A model generated the notes under the pieces. It saw only the letters and a program-made list of their open reading frames with translations. It was not told the origin of the DNA and ran no database searches. DNA of 40,857 nt from contig NZ_JBGCCH010000052.1 of NCBI RefSeq assembly GCF_041261205.1, positions 1 through 40,857 on the forward strand, given 5' to 3'. The position numbers and the translations under genes are program-made. Numbering within the stretch: the stretch's first letter is position 1; each line of letters begins with the position of its first letter. Below, in pieces: positions 34,174 through 40,857 of this stretch. Origin of the DNA: Catenulispora sp. MAP5-51 (GTDB lineage: Bacteria; Actinomycetota; Actinomycetes; Streptomycetales; Catenulisporaceae).

Positions 34174-34200
34174 GACGTTCCGGACCGTCGGCTGAGACGT
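34160..34200 (+). repeat. duplicated gene tail of the GNAT gene
   Basis: GGACCGTCGGCTGAGACGT occurs at 34160-34178 and, identically, at 34182-34200. The first copy contains the last codons and the TGA stop. Confidence 0.95.
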
Positions 34201-34334
34201 GCGGTGTCCGCGGGCCGGGCCGCCGCCACCGCCGGAACAAACCCCGCCCTCCACTCCGTTGCCCCTGATGCCCCAGGCAGCGGCTGCGCGCCGCCTTCCG
34301 CACCCACCACCGGCACCGTCCGGGCCGATCCCGA

Positions 34335-34340
34335 TAGGAT
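34335..34340 (+). promoter_or_regulatory. candidate -10 box for mshC
   Basis: TAGGAT ends 7 nt before ATG 34348 and no purine-rich ribosome site precedes that codon, consistent with a leaderless mRNA. Confidence 0.5.
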
Positions 34341-34347
34341 CATCCGC

Positions 34348-35637
34348 ATGCACGCATGGCCCGCTCCCGAGGTTCCCGAACTGCCCGGTCACGGCTCTGC
34401 CGTGCGTCTCCACGACACTGCGGCGCGAGGCCTGGTCCCCACGCCGGAGGCGGCCCCCGGAGAAGCGGCCCGCATCTACGTGTGCGGCATCACGCCCTAT
34501 GACGCGACCCACATGGGGCACGCCAACACCTACCTGACGTTCGACCTGATCCAGCGCGCGTGGCTGGACGCCGGGCACCCGGTGTCCTACGTGCAGAACG
34601 TCACCGACGTCGACGACCCGCTGCTGGAGCGCGCGGCGGCCACCGGCCGGGACTGGGAGGCGCTGGCCGAGTCCGAGACCGCTCTGTTCCGCGAGGACAT
34701 GACCGCCCTGCGCATCCTGCCCCCGCAGCACTACGTCGGCGCCGTGGAGTCCATCCCGCTGGTGGTGGACCTGGTGGTGAAGCTGCTGGAGCGCGGCGCG
34801 GCCTACGACGTGGACGGGGACATCTACTTCTCGGTCCACGCCGACCCCGCCTTCGGCTCGGTGGCGCACCTGGACGCCCCGGAGATGCTCACCACCTTCG
34901 GCGAGCGCGGCGGCGACCCGGGCCGCCCCGGCAAGAAGGACCCCCTGGACTGCCTGCTGTGGCAGGCCGAACGCGAGGGCGAGCCCTCCTGGGAGCCCGG
35001 CGAGGCGGCGCGCGCCGCGGGCCTGAAGCCGGGCCGCCCCGGCTGGCACATCGAGTGCGCCGCGATCGCCCTGGAGCACCTGGGCATGGGCATCGACCTG
35101 CAGGGCGGCGGCAGCGACCTGGCCTTCCCGCACCACGAGATGGGCGCCTCCGAGGCGCAGGTGGTGACCGGCGAGCGGCCCTACGCGCACAGCTACGTCC
35201 ACTCCGGCATGGTCGGCCTGGACGGCGAGAAGATGTCCAAGTCCAAGGGCAACCTGGTCCTGGTCTCCAAGCTCCGGCACGCCGGCGTGGACCCGATGGC
35301 GATCCGCCTGGCCCTGCTGGCGCACCACTACCGCACCGACTGGGAGTGGACCGACGCCGACATGGCCGGCGCCGAGACCCGCCTGGCCCGCTGGCGCGCG
35401 GCGGTGTCCCGGCCCGACGGTGTCCCGGCCGACGACGTGCTCGCCGCGGTGCGCGAGCGGATCGCCGACGACCTCGACGCGCCCGGCGCGCTGGCGGTCA
35501 TCGACGCCTGGGTGGCGCGGCAGGAGGCTGCGGACGCCGACGCCGACGCCGACGCCGACGCCTCGGCCGGGCGGAACACGGCGGCGCCGGGGCAGATCAG
35601 CCGGATCACCGATTCGCTGCTGGGTGTGGCGCTGTAA
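34348..35637 (+). CDS. mshC: L-cysteine:GlcN-Ins ligase MshC (mycothiol biosynthesis)
   Basis: 429 residues, a cysteinyl-tRNA-synthetase paralogue that uses ATP to join cysteine to glucosaminyl-inositol. The HIGH-like motif is [11 protein letters not shown] (49-59), the KMSKS motif is at 295-299, and zinc ligands are expected at Cys46, Cys237 (HIEC) and a His in FPHHE. It lacks the anticodon-binding tail of CysS and has the usual MshC length and the [13 protein letters not shown] element. A six-base GACGCC repeat (35533-35562) encodes an acidic Asp-Ala run near the C-terminus. A strong terminator follows. Confidence 0.97.
   Translation: MHAWPAPEVPELPGHGSAVRLHDTAARGLVPTPEAAPGEAARIYVCGITPYDATHMGHANTYLTFDLIQRAWLDAGHPVSYVQNVTDVDDPLLERAAATGRDWEALAESETALFREDMTALRILPPQHYVGAVESIPLVVDLVVKLLERGAAYDVDGDIYFSVHADPAFGSVAHLDAPEMLTTFGERGGDPGRPGKKDPLDCLLWQAEREGEPSWEPGEAARAAGLKPGRPGWHIECAAIALEHLGMGIDLQGGGSDLAFPHHEMGASEAQVVTGERPYAHSYVHSGMVGLDGEKMSKSKGNLVLVSKLRHAGVDPMAIRLALLAHHYRTDWEWTDADMAGAETRLARWRAAVSRPDGVPADDVLAAVRERIADDLDAPGALAVIDAWVARQEAADADADADADASAGRNTAAPGQISRITDSLLGVAL
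35533..35562 (+). repeat. 6-bp in-frame repeat in mshC
   Basis: Five tandem GACGCC units encode an Asp-Ala run in a nonconserved loop before the last helix. Confidence 0.9.
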
Positions 35638-35678
35638 GGGTTTCGCCCCGCTGAGCCCGCAGCCGAAAGCGCTCTTTG

Positions 35679-35710
35679 TTTCCCGCCGGATCACGCGATC
35701 CGGCGGGAAA
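35679..35710. terminator. bidirectional terminator between mshC and an MFS gene
   Basis: TTTCCCGCCGGATC (35679-35692) pairs perfectly with GATCCGGCGGGAAA (35697-35710) around ACGC. It has T-runs on either strand and lies between convergent genes. Confidence 0.9.
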
Positions 35711-35759
35711 ACCTATATCAGGCCTCAGCAGGGCCTCAGCAGGCCTCGCGCATCGGACT

Positions 35760-37118
35760 TCAGGCCTGCGCGATGTCGCGCCGGCTCCGGATCGGGCTGC
35801 CGAGCACCACGATCGGCACCGCGAGCGTGGCCGCCGCGGCCCACCACAGCGCCGCGCGCGGCCCGTACCAGGTCGCGACCGCGCCGGCGGCCAGAGCCCC
35901 GACCGGGATCACGCCCCAGGAGACCACCCGGACCGTGGCCATCACCCGGGGCAGCAACGCGGTCGGGGTCGCGGTCTGCCGGTAGGTGCGCGCCACGATG
36001 CTCGCCACCACCACGGTCGCCGCGAAGGCGGCGTTGCCCAGCGCGAACACCCCGGCGAGCGGCCCGTGCCCGGCCAGCGGCATCAGCGCGAAGCCGAAGG
36101 GCAGCGCGAGCGAGGCGACCAGCATCGCGCGACCGGTACCGATCCGGCGCGTCAGCCGCGGCGTGAGCGAGGCGCCGACCAGGCTTCCCAGGCCCTCGGC
36201 CGCCATCATCGCGCCCACCCACGCGGCGCCGAGTCCCAGGGTGCGCACCAGGAACAGCGGCGTGAGCGCCATCTGCGCGCCGCAGACGAAGTTCATCGAC
36301 GTCGCGATCCACAGGTTCGCCCGCTGCACCGGCTCGTGGATCAGGTAGTGCCAGCCCTCGCGGATCGAGGCCCGGATACTGGTTCTCGCGCCCGGCGCGG
36401 CGGCCCGCGGCGGCCTCGGCACGTTCCGGAGCAAGAACGCTGATATCAGATAGCTGATGACGTCGACCACGATGGCCGCCGCCGCCCCGACCGCCTGCAC
36501 CAGCGCCCCGCCGAGCGAGGGCCCGGCCAGGTTGGTCACCGCCTCGGCCCCCGACGTGAGGCTGTTGCGCGCGGTCAGCTCCTGTCGGCCGACCAGGAAC
36601 GGCAGCATCGTGGAGTTCCCGACGTCGAACACCACCGACGCCACCCCGACCACCAGCGCGACCACCACCAACTGCGCCACCGTCACGGTCGCGAACCACC
36701 ACGCCAGCGGCACCGACGCCAACGCCGCGGCGCGCAGCAGATCCATCGCGATCTGCGTCTCCCGCAACGGCAGCCGCCCGACCACCACCCCCGCCGGCAG
36801 CCCCACGATCGCCCACGCCGCGTAGCCCGCGGCCGTGACCGCGCCGACCTCGAAGCTCGTGGCGTGTGCCGCCGCCAGCGCGGTGAGGGGGAGGGCGACG
36901 GTGGTCACGGCGGTGCCGACGCGGCTGACGGTGGATCCGGCGAAGTAGCGCCAGAACCACGAGGCGGGCGCGGCCGTCTGCGCTGACTGCGCTGTCTGTG
37001 TTGCCGATGTCGCCGATGTCGTCGGTGTTGCCGGTGTTGCCGGTGTTGCTGGCGTTGTCGGTATTGCCTGTTCTGCCGGTGGCCGCGCCTCGCGTTCGGG
37101 TGTCGTGGCGGTGCTCAA
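35760..37118 (-). CDS. MFS efflux transporter
   Basis: 452 residues with about 12 membrane helices. A 50-residue Thr/Ala/Pro N-terminus contains 9-bp repeat units (around 37024-37050) and precedes SWFWRYFAGSTVSRVGTAVT. A typical MFS loop between helices 2 and 3 reads GVVVGRLPLRETQIAMDLLR. It resembles MFS_3-type drug exporters. TTG 37118 is used: GGGAGGGG lies about 7 nt upstream. It is divergent from the HxlR-peroxiredoxin gene 85 bp away, so that regulator probably controls it. Downstream of the stop, degenerate copies of the AGGCCTGA tail are visible (35719-35760). Confidence 0.93.
   Translation of the reverse strand: MSTATTPEREARPPAEQAIPTTPATPATPATPTTSATSATQTAQSAQTAAPASWFWRYFAGSTVSRVGTAVTTVALPLTALAAAHATSFEVGAVTAAGYAAWAIVGLPAGVVVGRLPLRETQIAMDLLRAAALASVPLAWWFATVTVAQLVVVALVVGVASVVFDVGNSTMLPFLVGRQELTARNSLTSGAEAVTNLAGPSLGGALVQAVGAAAAIVVDVISYLISAFLLRNVPRPPRAAAPGARTSIRASIREGWHYLIHEPVQRANLWIATSMNFVCGAQMALTPLFLVRTLGLGAAWVGAMMAAEGLGSLVGASLTPRLTRRIGTGRAMLVASLALPFGFALMPLAGHGPLAGVFALGNAAFAATVVVASIVARTYRQTATPTALLPRVMATVRVVSWGVIPVGALAAGAVATWYGPRAALWWAAAATLAVPIVVLGSPIRSRRDIAQA
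37024..37050 (-). repeat. 9-bp in-frame minisatellite in the MFS gene
   Basis: Three tandem units (GGTGTTGCC twice, then GGTGTTGCT, plus strand) encode Ala-Thr-Pro type repeats in the cytoplasmic N-terminus; more diverged units flank them. Confidence 0.8.
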
Positions 37119-37146
37119 GAGTGTCCCCTCCCGGTGTCGGTTCCCC

Positions 37147-37190
37147 GTCGGTTCCCATCATGGACCGAGTCAGTTCCCATTGTGAACCGA
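37147..37190. promoter_or_regulatory. tandem operators between the MFS and HxlR genes
   Basis: Two 22-bp units, 37147-37168 and 37169-37190, match at 18 of 22 positions. Each holds a dyad: GGTTC...GGACC in the first and a perfect GTTC...GAAC in the second. Adjacent two-turn spacing would put two dimers on the same DNA face, directly upstream of the -10 box of the regulator gene and over the MFS promoter. Confidence 0.65.
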
Positions 37191-37191
37191 C

Positions 37192-37197
37192 TATACT
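37192..37197 (+). promoter_or_regulatory. -10 box of the HxlR-peroxiredoxin gene
   Basis: TATACT is close to the ideal -10 and ends 6 nt before GTG 37204, so the transcript is probably leaderless. It directly abuts the second operator unit. Confidence 0.6.
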
Positions 37198-37203
37198 GGC
37201 GCG

Positions 37204-38076
37204 GTGAAGTACACCCGCATCGCGGACACCGACTGCTCCATCGCGCAGGCGCTCGACGTCGTCGGCGACTGGTGGACCCTGCTCGTCGTGCGCGACGTGG
37301 CCGGCGGAATCACCCGCTTCTCGGATCTGGCCGCCGAGCTGGGCGTCAGCCGCAAGGTGCTGACCGAACGGCTGGCGATGCTGGTCGAGCGCGGGGTGCT
37401 GGAGCGGCGTCAGTACTCTGATCGTCCGCCGCGCTCGGAGTACCACCTCACCGAGGCCGGGCGCGGCCTGCTGCCGGTCCTGGTCGCGCTGCAGAACTGG
37501 GGCGCCCAGCACGTCATGGGCGACGGCACCCTCACCGCCACCTCCGAGCCCGCCTCGGCCGAGGCCCGCCGGGTGCACGCCCTGGTCGGCACCGGCGTCC
37601 CGGCCCTGCGGCTGCCCGGCGCCGACGGCCGCGCGGCCGACCCGGTGTCCGCCGACGCCAAATGGACCGTCCTGTACACCTTCCCGGGCTCCCCGGCCGT
37701 CGAGCCCGGCCTGGCCCCCGGCTGGTCCGAGGTGCCCGGCGGCCCCGGCTGCACCCTGGAGGCGCGCACCTTCCGCGACCGGCTGCCCGAGTTCGCCGCG
37801 GTCGACGCCGCCGTGGTCGGCGTCTGCACGCAGCGCCCGGAGCAGCTGGCCGACTTCGCCGCGTTGGAGAACCTGCCGTTCCCGCTGTTGTCCGACCAGG
37901 CGCTGCAGCTCACCGCCGCGCTGCGGATGCCCTCGTTCCGGGCCGCCGGCGCCGACCGGCTCAAGCGGGCGACGCTGATCGTGGACTCCGCGCGCACCAT
38001 CCGGGGCGTGCTCTATCCGGTGCCGGATCCGGCGGCCTCGGTCGACGAGGCGCTGCGCATCGTTTCAGGGCTCTGA
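37204..38076 (+). CDS. HxlR-family regulator fused to a peroxiredoxin-like domain
   Basis: 290 residues. Residues 1-105 are a winged-helix HxlR DNA-binding domain (Cys11, SIAQALDVVGDWWTLLVVRD, then SRKVLTERLAMLVERGVLER). Residues about 130-285 are a thioredoxin-fold AhpC/TSA domain like PrxQ: WTVLYTFPG, then PGCTLEARTFRD with a candidate peroxidatic Cys183, and LPFPLLSDQALQL. A second cysteine (Cys208) could resolve the disulphide. This is one polypeptide with no frame break. It may sense peroxides or electrophiles and control the divergent MFS gene and itself through the two dyads upstream. Known HxlR proteins are usually about 110-150 residues without such a domain. Confidence 0.9.
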   Translation: MKYTRIADTDCSIAQALDVVGDWWTLLVVRDVAGGITRFSDLAAELGVSRKVLTERLAMLVERGVLERRQYSDRPPRSEYHLTEAGRGLLPVLVALQNWGAQHVMGDGTLTATSEPASAEARRVHALVGTGVPALRLPGADGRAADPVSADAKWTVLYTFPGSPAVEPGLAPGWSEVPGGPGCTLEARTFRDRLPEFAAVDAAVVGVCTQRPEQLADFAALENLPFPLLSDQALQLTAALRMPSFRAAGADRLKRATLIVDSARTIRGVLYPVPDPAASVDEALRIVSGL

Positions 38077-38097
38077 TGGCTGCCACCGCGCAACGGA

Positions 38098-38142
38098 AAC
38101 GCCGTGGCCGGCCCGCGAAAGCGAGCCGGCCACAGCGTTTTT
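38098..38142. terminator. strong bidirectional terminator
   Basis: AACGC and GTGGCCGGC (38098-38112) pair with GCCGGCCAC and GCGTT (38125-38139), followed by TTTTT. It lies between the convergent HxlR-type and PAC2 genes. Confidence 0.92.
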
Positions 38143-38158
38143 CGTCTTGTGTCTACCT

Positions 38159-39064
38159 CTAGCCCTCCTCCGAGGACCCCCGCCGCCGCTCCTGGCGCCG
38201 CAGGTACCGCTCGAATTCGCGGGCGATCGCCTCGCCGCTGGCCTCGGGCAGGTCGGCGGCGTCCTCGTTGTCGCGCTGTTCCTCCAGCGTGCGCACGTAT
38301 TCGCCGACCTCGGCGTCGTTCTCGGCCAGCTCGTCCACGCCGGCCTCCCAGGACTGCGCCTCCTCGGCCAGGCGCTTGGTCGGGACCGACAGGTCCAGCA
38401 CGTCCTCCAGGCGCCGCAGCAGGGCCAGCGTCGCCTTCGGCACCGGCGGGTGCGCCACGTAGTGCGGCACCGCGGCCCAGAACGACATCAGCGGGATGCC
38501 CGCGTGATGGCAGGCCTCCTGGAACACCCCGGTGATGCCCACCGGGCCCTCGTACGTCGGCGGCTCCACGTCGAACAGCGCCTGGTAGGCCTCGTCGGAA
38601 CTGGTGCCGGTGACCGGTGTGGCGCGGGTGTGCGGCACGTCGGCCAGGTAGGCGCCCAGCGTGATGATCTGCCCCACGCCCAGGTCCCGCGCCAGCCCCA
38701 GGATCTCCTCGCAGAACGAGCGCCAGCGCATGTTCGGCTCCACACCGTGCACCAGCACCAGATCCCGCGGCTCCTCGTGCGCGTCCCCGGGCAGCAGCCG
38801 CGCCGGCGCGCGCACGATCGAGAACCGCGTGGTCGGCCAGATGACCTGCCGCCGGTCCTCCACCGAGGCCACCATCGGCCGGTGGACCTGGTAGTCGTAG
38901 TAGTCCTCGCCGTCCAGCGCCGCGAACACCCGCCCGCCCCCGGCATACGCCTCGGCCAGGTGCTTCACCGCGTTGGAGGCCGCCTCCCCGGCGTCGTTCC
39001 ACCCCTCGAAGGCCGCCACCATCACCGGGTCGGCCAGTTCCGGGATCCCGTCCAGCTCGATCAT
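38159..39064 (-). CDS. PAC2 family protein
   Basis: 301 residues. It starts MIELDGIPELADPVMVAAFE and contains DAGEAASNAVKHL, GQIITLGAYLADVPHTR and TGVFQEACHHAGIP, the pattern of PAC2 (PF09754) proteins. These are related to the proteasome assembly chaperone 2 and found in actinobacteria near proteasome or mycothiol genes. The C-terminus (about 250-301) is charged and helical. ATG 39064 has AGG upstream (AAAGGCCAGG). Its role in proteasome assembly is not proven in bacteria. Confidence 0.92.
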   Translation of the reverse strand: MIELDGIPELADPVMVAAFEGWNDAGEAASNAVKHLAEAYAGGGRVFAALDGEDYYDYQVHRPMVASVEDRRQVIWPTTRFSIVRAPARLLPGDAHEEPRDLVLVHGVEPNMRWRSFCEEILGLARDLGVGQIITLGAYLADVPHTRATPVTGTSSDEAYQALFDVEPPTYEGPVGITGVFQEACHHAGIPLMSFWAAVPHYVAHPPVPKATLALLRRLEDVLDLSVPTKRLAEEAQSWEAGVDELAENDAEVGEYVRTLEEQRDNEDAADLPEASGEAIAREFERYLRRQERRRGSSEEG

Positions 39065-39225
39065 CGACCTGGCCTTTCGCCTCGTGCGAACGTGTCCTTC
39101 GAGCCGTCCGGGCTCCGCGTCGTGTCCGGGTTGAGGATTTCTGTGGTCAGCATGGTCGCCCCCTCGAGCCGTCGTCGCACCGCTTCGCGGTTGGGCCGCA
39201 GGTGGTCTTCCAGTAGGCAGTGCAC
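39061..39225 (-). CDS. possible small protein coupled to the PAC2 gene
   Basis: A 54-residue frame from GTG 39225, VHCLLEDHLRPNREAVRRRL onward, with a hydrophilic C-terminal half containing MLTTEILNPDT. It ends in ATGA overlapping the PAC2 start, which suggests translational coupling. It has no recognised domain; it may be only a leader frame. Confidence 0.3.
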   Translation of the reverse strand: MHCLLEDHLRPNREAVRRRLEGATMLTTEILNPDTTRSPDGSKDTFARGERPGR

Positions 39226-39371
39226 GTCTCAAGCCTACTGGGCCTGGAGTTTACGAGGCCGACTGCGGCAAGGGGAGGGTGGGGAGAACAGGTCTGGACG
39301 GGCCGTCGCCGCCACCGTCGCCGCCCTGTATAAACAGTAGCCTGACGTTCTTCAGCCAGGAGGCAACCCCG

Positions 39372-40178
39372 ATGAGCGACCTGGGCACCGGTCCGCGCGC
39401 CAAGATCGACACCACCGTGCCGCACTCGGCCCGGATCTGGAACCAGCTGCTCGGCGGCAAGGACAACTACCCCGTCGACCGCCAGGCGGCCGAGAAGATC
39501 CTCGAGGTCTTCCCGGGCATGGCCGACATCGCCCGCCAGTCCCGGCACATGCTCACCCGCGTCGTCCGGCACCTCGCCGGCGAAGGGGGCATCCGCCAGT
39601 TCCTGGACATCGGGACCGGGCTGCCCACGGTCGACAACACCCACGAGGTCGCACAGCGCCTGGCGCCCACCTCCCGCATCGTCTACGTCGACAACGACCC
39701 GCTGGTCCTGGTCCACGCCGAGGCCCTCCTGGTGGGCACTCCCGAGGGCGCCACCACCTACATCGAAGCCGACGTGCGCGATCCCGATGCCATCCTGCGC
39801 CAGGCCGCCGAAACCCTGGACTTCACCCAGCCCATAGCCCTCATGCTGATGGGCATCATGGGCCTGGTCCGCGACGAGCAGGACCCCCGATCCGTCGTGC
39901 GGCGCCTGATGGCGGCCCTGCCACCGGGCAGCCTCCTGGCACTGTACGACGGCAGCGACACCGACCCGGCCTACGTCGAGGCCATCCAAGGCTTCAACAA
40001 GGCCAGCGGCGCCGTTCCCTACACCCCCCGCAGCCCACAGCAGATCGGTTCCTTCTTCGAGGGCCTGCAGCTCATCGAGCCCGGCGTCGTATCGGTATCG
40101 CAGTGGCGCCCCGAACCGAACCCCTGGGGCATGCCCGCCGAGGTCGCCTGTGCTGGCGGTGTCGCCCGCAAGGCTTGA
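39372..40178 (+). CDS. SAM-dependent methyltransferase of the PF04672 (DUF574) family
   Basis: 268 residues. The N-terminal signature HSARIWNQLLGGKDNYPVDR and FLDIGTGLPTVDNTHEVAQ, then RIVYVDNDPLVLVHAEALL, are diagnostic of this actinomycete-expanded family. The Gly-rich loop after DIGTG should bind S-adenosylmethionine. AGGAGG (39358-39363) is 8 nt before ATG 39372. Substrates of this family are unknown. The gene stands alone, with no cotranscribed neighbour visible. Confidence 0.95.
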   Translation: MSDLGTGPRAKIDTTVPHSARIWNQLLGGKDNYPVDRQAAEKILEVFPGMADIARQSRHMLTRVVRHLAGEGGIRQFLDIGTGLPTVDNTHEVAQRLAPTSRIVYVDNDPLVLVHAEALLVGTPEGATTYIEADVRDPDAILRQAAETLDFTQPIALMLMGIMGLVRDEQDPRSVVRRLMAALPPGSLLALYDGSDTDPAYVEAIQGFNKASGAVPYTPRSPQQIGSFFEGLQLIEPGVVSVSQWRPEPNPWGMPAEVACAGGVARKA

Positions 40179-40376
40179 GGTGATGCGCGAATTCAAGCGC
40201 CACTGACTTGTGTGTGGGTCGGTGTGGGGTGGCGTGGGGGTGTTGGTGCGGTCGGCTGGTGGGTTTTAGGGGCTTTTTACGGCTTCGCGCATAGTTTGCG
40301 GGATCCGTTGGTGGCGCGGGTCGGGGTGGTGGGTCGTGTCGCGGGGCGGCGGTGGTGTGGGCAGGTGGCCGGCTCT

Positions 40377-40414
40377 ACTGCGACAGTCAAGGGCAACTGC
40401 GACAGTCAAGGGCA
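40377..40414 (+). repeat. perfect 19-bp tandem repeat
   Basis: ACTGCGACAGTCAAGGGCA occurs at 40377-40395 and 40396-40414 without a mismatch. A shorter GGTCAAGGTCAAGAGCG stretch follows it. Confidence 0.95.
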
Positions 40415-40533
40415 AGAGCGATAAGCCAGGTCAAGGTCAAGAGCGCCTCCGGCGGCGCCTACGCGGCGAGCGGCGCTCTCTCCGGGGATGGGGGGCCGCG
40501 CTGCTGGCTGCCGGACGTTGTTTGTGGTCGCCT

Positions 40534-40696
40534 TTGTCCCGGATTCCCCGTCGCTTCGTCGACCGGAGGTAACCAGCCTGTCCTGGCGGTATCAAGCCGG
40601 ATCACACGCTGCTGGCCACCGGTTTCGTCCGGCTGGACACCGCCAGGACAGGCTGGTTGTGCAAGCACCGCCGAAGCGACGGGGAATCCGGGACAA
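40534..40696. repeat. large nested inverted repeat
   Basis: Outer arms 40534-40558 and 40672-40696 are perfect reverse complements over 25 bp. Inner arms 40571-40590 and 40639-40658 are perfect over 20 bp. A third, weaker pairing (40591-40600 with 40629-40638, 8 of 10) extends the stem towards a 28-nt centre. The spacers between outer and inner arms (12 and 13 nt) do not pair. It could be a MITE-like element, a cruciform, or a structured RNA. Confidence 0.9.
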
Positions 40697-40857
40697 CCCC
40701 GCCTGTGGGAAGGGTTCCCGCACCTTACGCACGCACCGCCTGGCCGCCGCTGTGCCTCACTAAGAGCGACCGAGGATAGGTGCGTCTCGCGCTCGTGGTA
40801 ACTCAGTGGTTTGACAGGCAGGCACGGACCTGATGGTTTCGGAGTTCTCTACGCTTC

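Larger units (their letters stand above)
40179..40857. other. gene-free right end
   Basis: No reading frame here has convincing coding character. Bases 40205-40375 are strikingly G/T-rich on the plus strand with several GGGG and GGTGG runs. A 19-bp tandem repeat (40377-40414) and a 163-bp nested inverted repeat (40534-40696) follow. I see no tRNA or rRNA. Confidence 0.7.

Noticed and set aside
40179-40857. tRNA or structured RNA gene at the right end
   Set aside because: No cloverleaf or TTCGA-type T-loop in a proper context; the strong pairing is a plain nested inverted repeat.

Overview
The window is high-GC actinobacterial DNA. GTG and TTG starts are frequent, GC at third codon positions is very high, and there is a mycothiol-biosynthesis ligase (MshC), a SigE-type ECF sigma factor, an HxlR regulator and a PF04672-type (DUF574) methyltransferase. 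This fits a filamentous actinomycete of the Streptomyces/Catenulispora kind; the species cannot be fixed from the sequence alone.

Region 1 (about 1-9.9 kb) looks accessory. It holds a 2094-residue NACHT NTPase, two paralogous VirD4/TraG-like proteins whose Walker motifs have lost their key residues, a DUF2610-like small protein between them, and a 138-residue helical protein. That small protein ends in the same short motif (AGRDxxVAGRDxxIT) that sits near the N-terminus of the NACHT protein. This is the layout expected for an NLR and a cognate effector that signal through a shared amyloid-type motif. The NACHT domain also carries a cadherin-like beta-sandwich insertion. This is the best candidate here for an undescribed conflict or immune system.

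Region 2 (10-17 kb) holds a DUF1345-like membrane protein, a LacI regulator next to a Tat-exported glutaminase-family protein with a ricin-type lectin tail, and an ECF sigma/membrane-protein pair. Two inverted copies of a 16-bp LacI-type operator lie around the LacI/glutaminase intergenic region.

Region 3 (17-26.5 kb) is a core block: MctB-like protein, MraY-like membrane protein, MurJ-like flippase, GT4 glycosyltransferase, CTP synthase, NUDIX hydrolase, HAD hydrolase and metallophosphoesterase. The middle genes are tightly packed or overlapping and suggest envelope-lipid or glycan work.

Region 4 (26.5-40.2 kb) has an alpha/beta hydrolase, a broken MFS gene, an RNA methyltransferase and CorA pair, then a mycothiol neighbourhood: histidine phosphatase, DUF3090, PI3/4-kinase-like protein, GNAT and MshC, with a PAC2 protein further on. 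A divergent MFS transporter is paired with an HxlR regulator fused to a peroxiredoxin domain. A PF04672-type methyltransferase follows. The last 0.7 kb has no convincing gene but contains a nested 163-bp inverted repeat.

Two genome-wide habits stand out. Short in-frame minisatellites lie in low-complexity parts of many genes. The last codons plus stop of several genes are tandemly duplicated just downstream. Several genes have a TANNNT -10 box 6-7 nt before the start codon and no Shine-Dalgarno sequence, suggesting leaderless transcripts.
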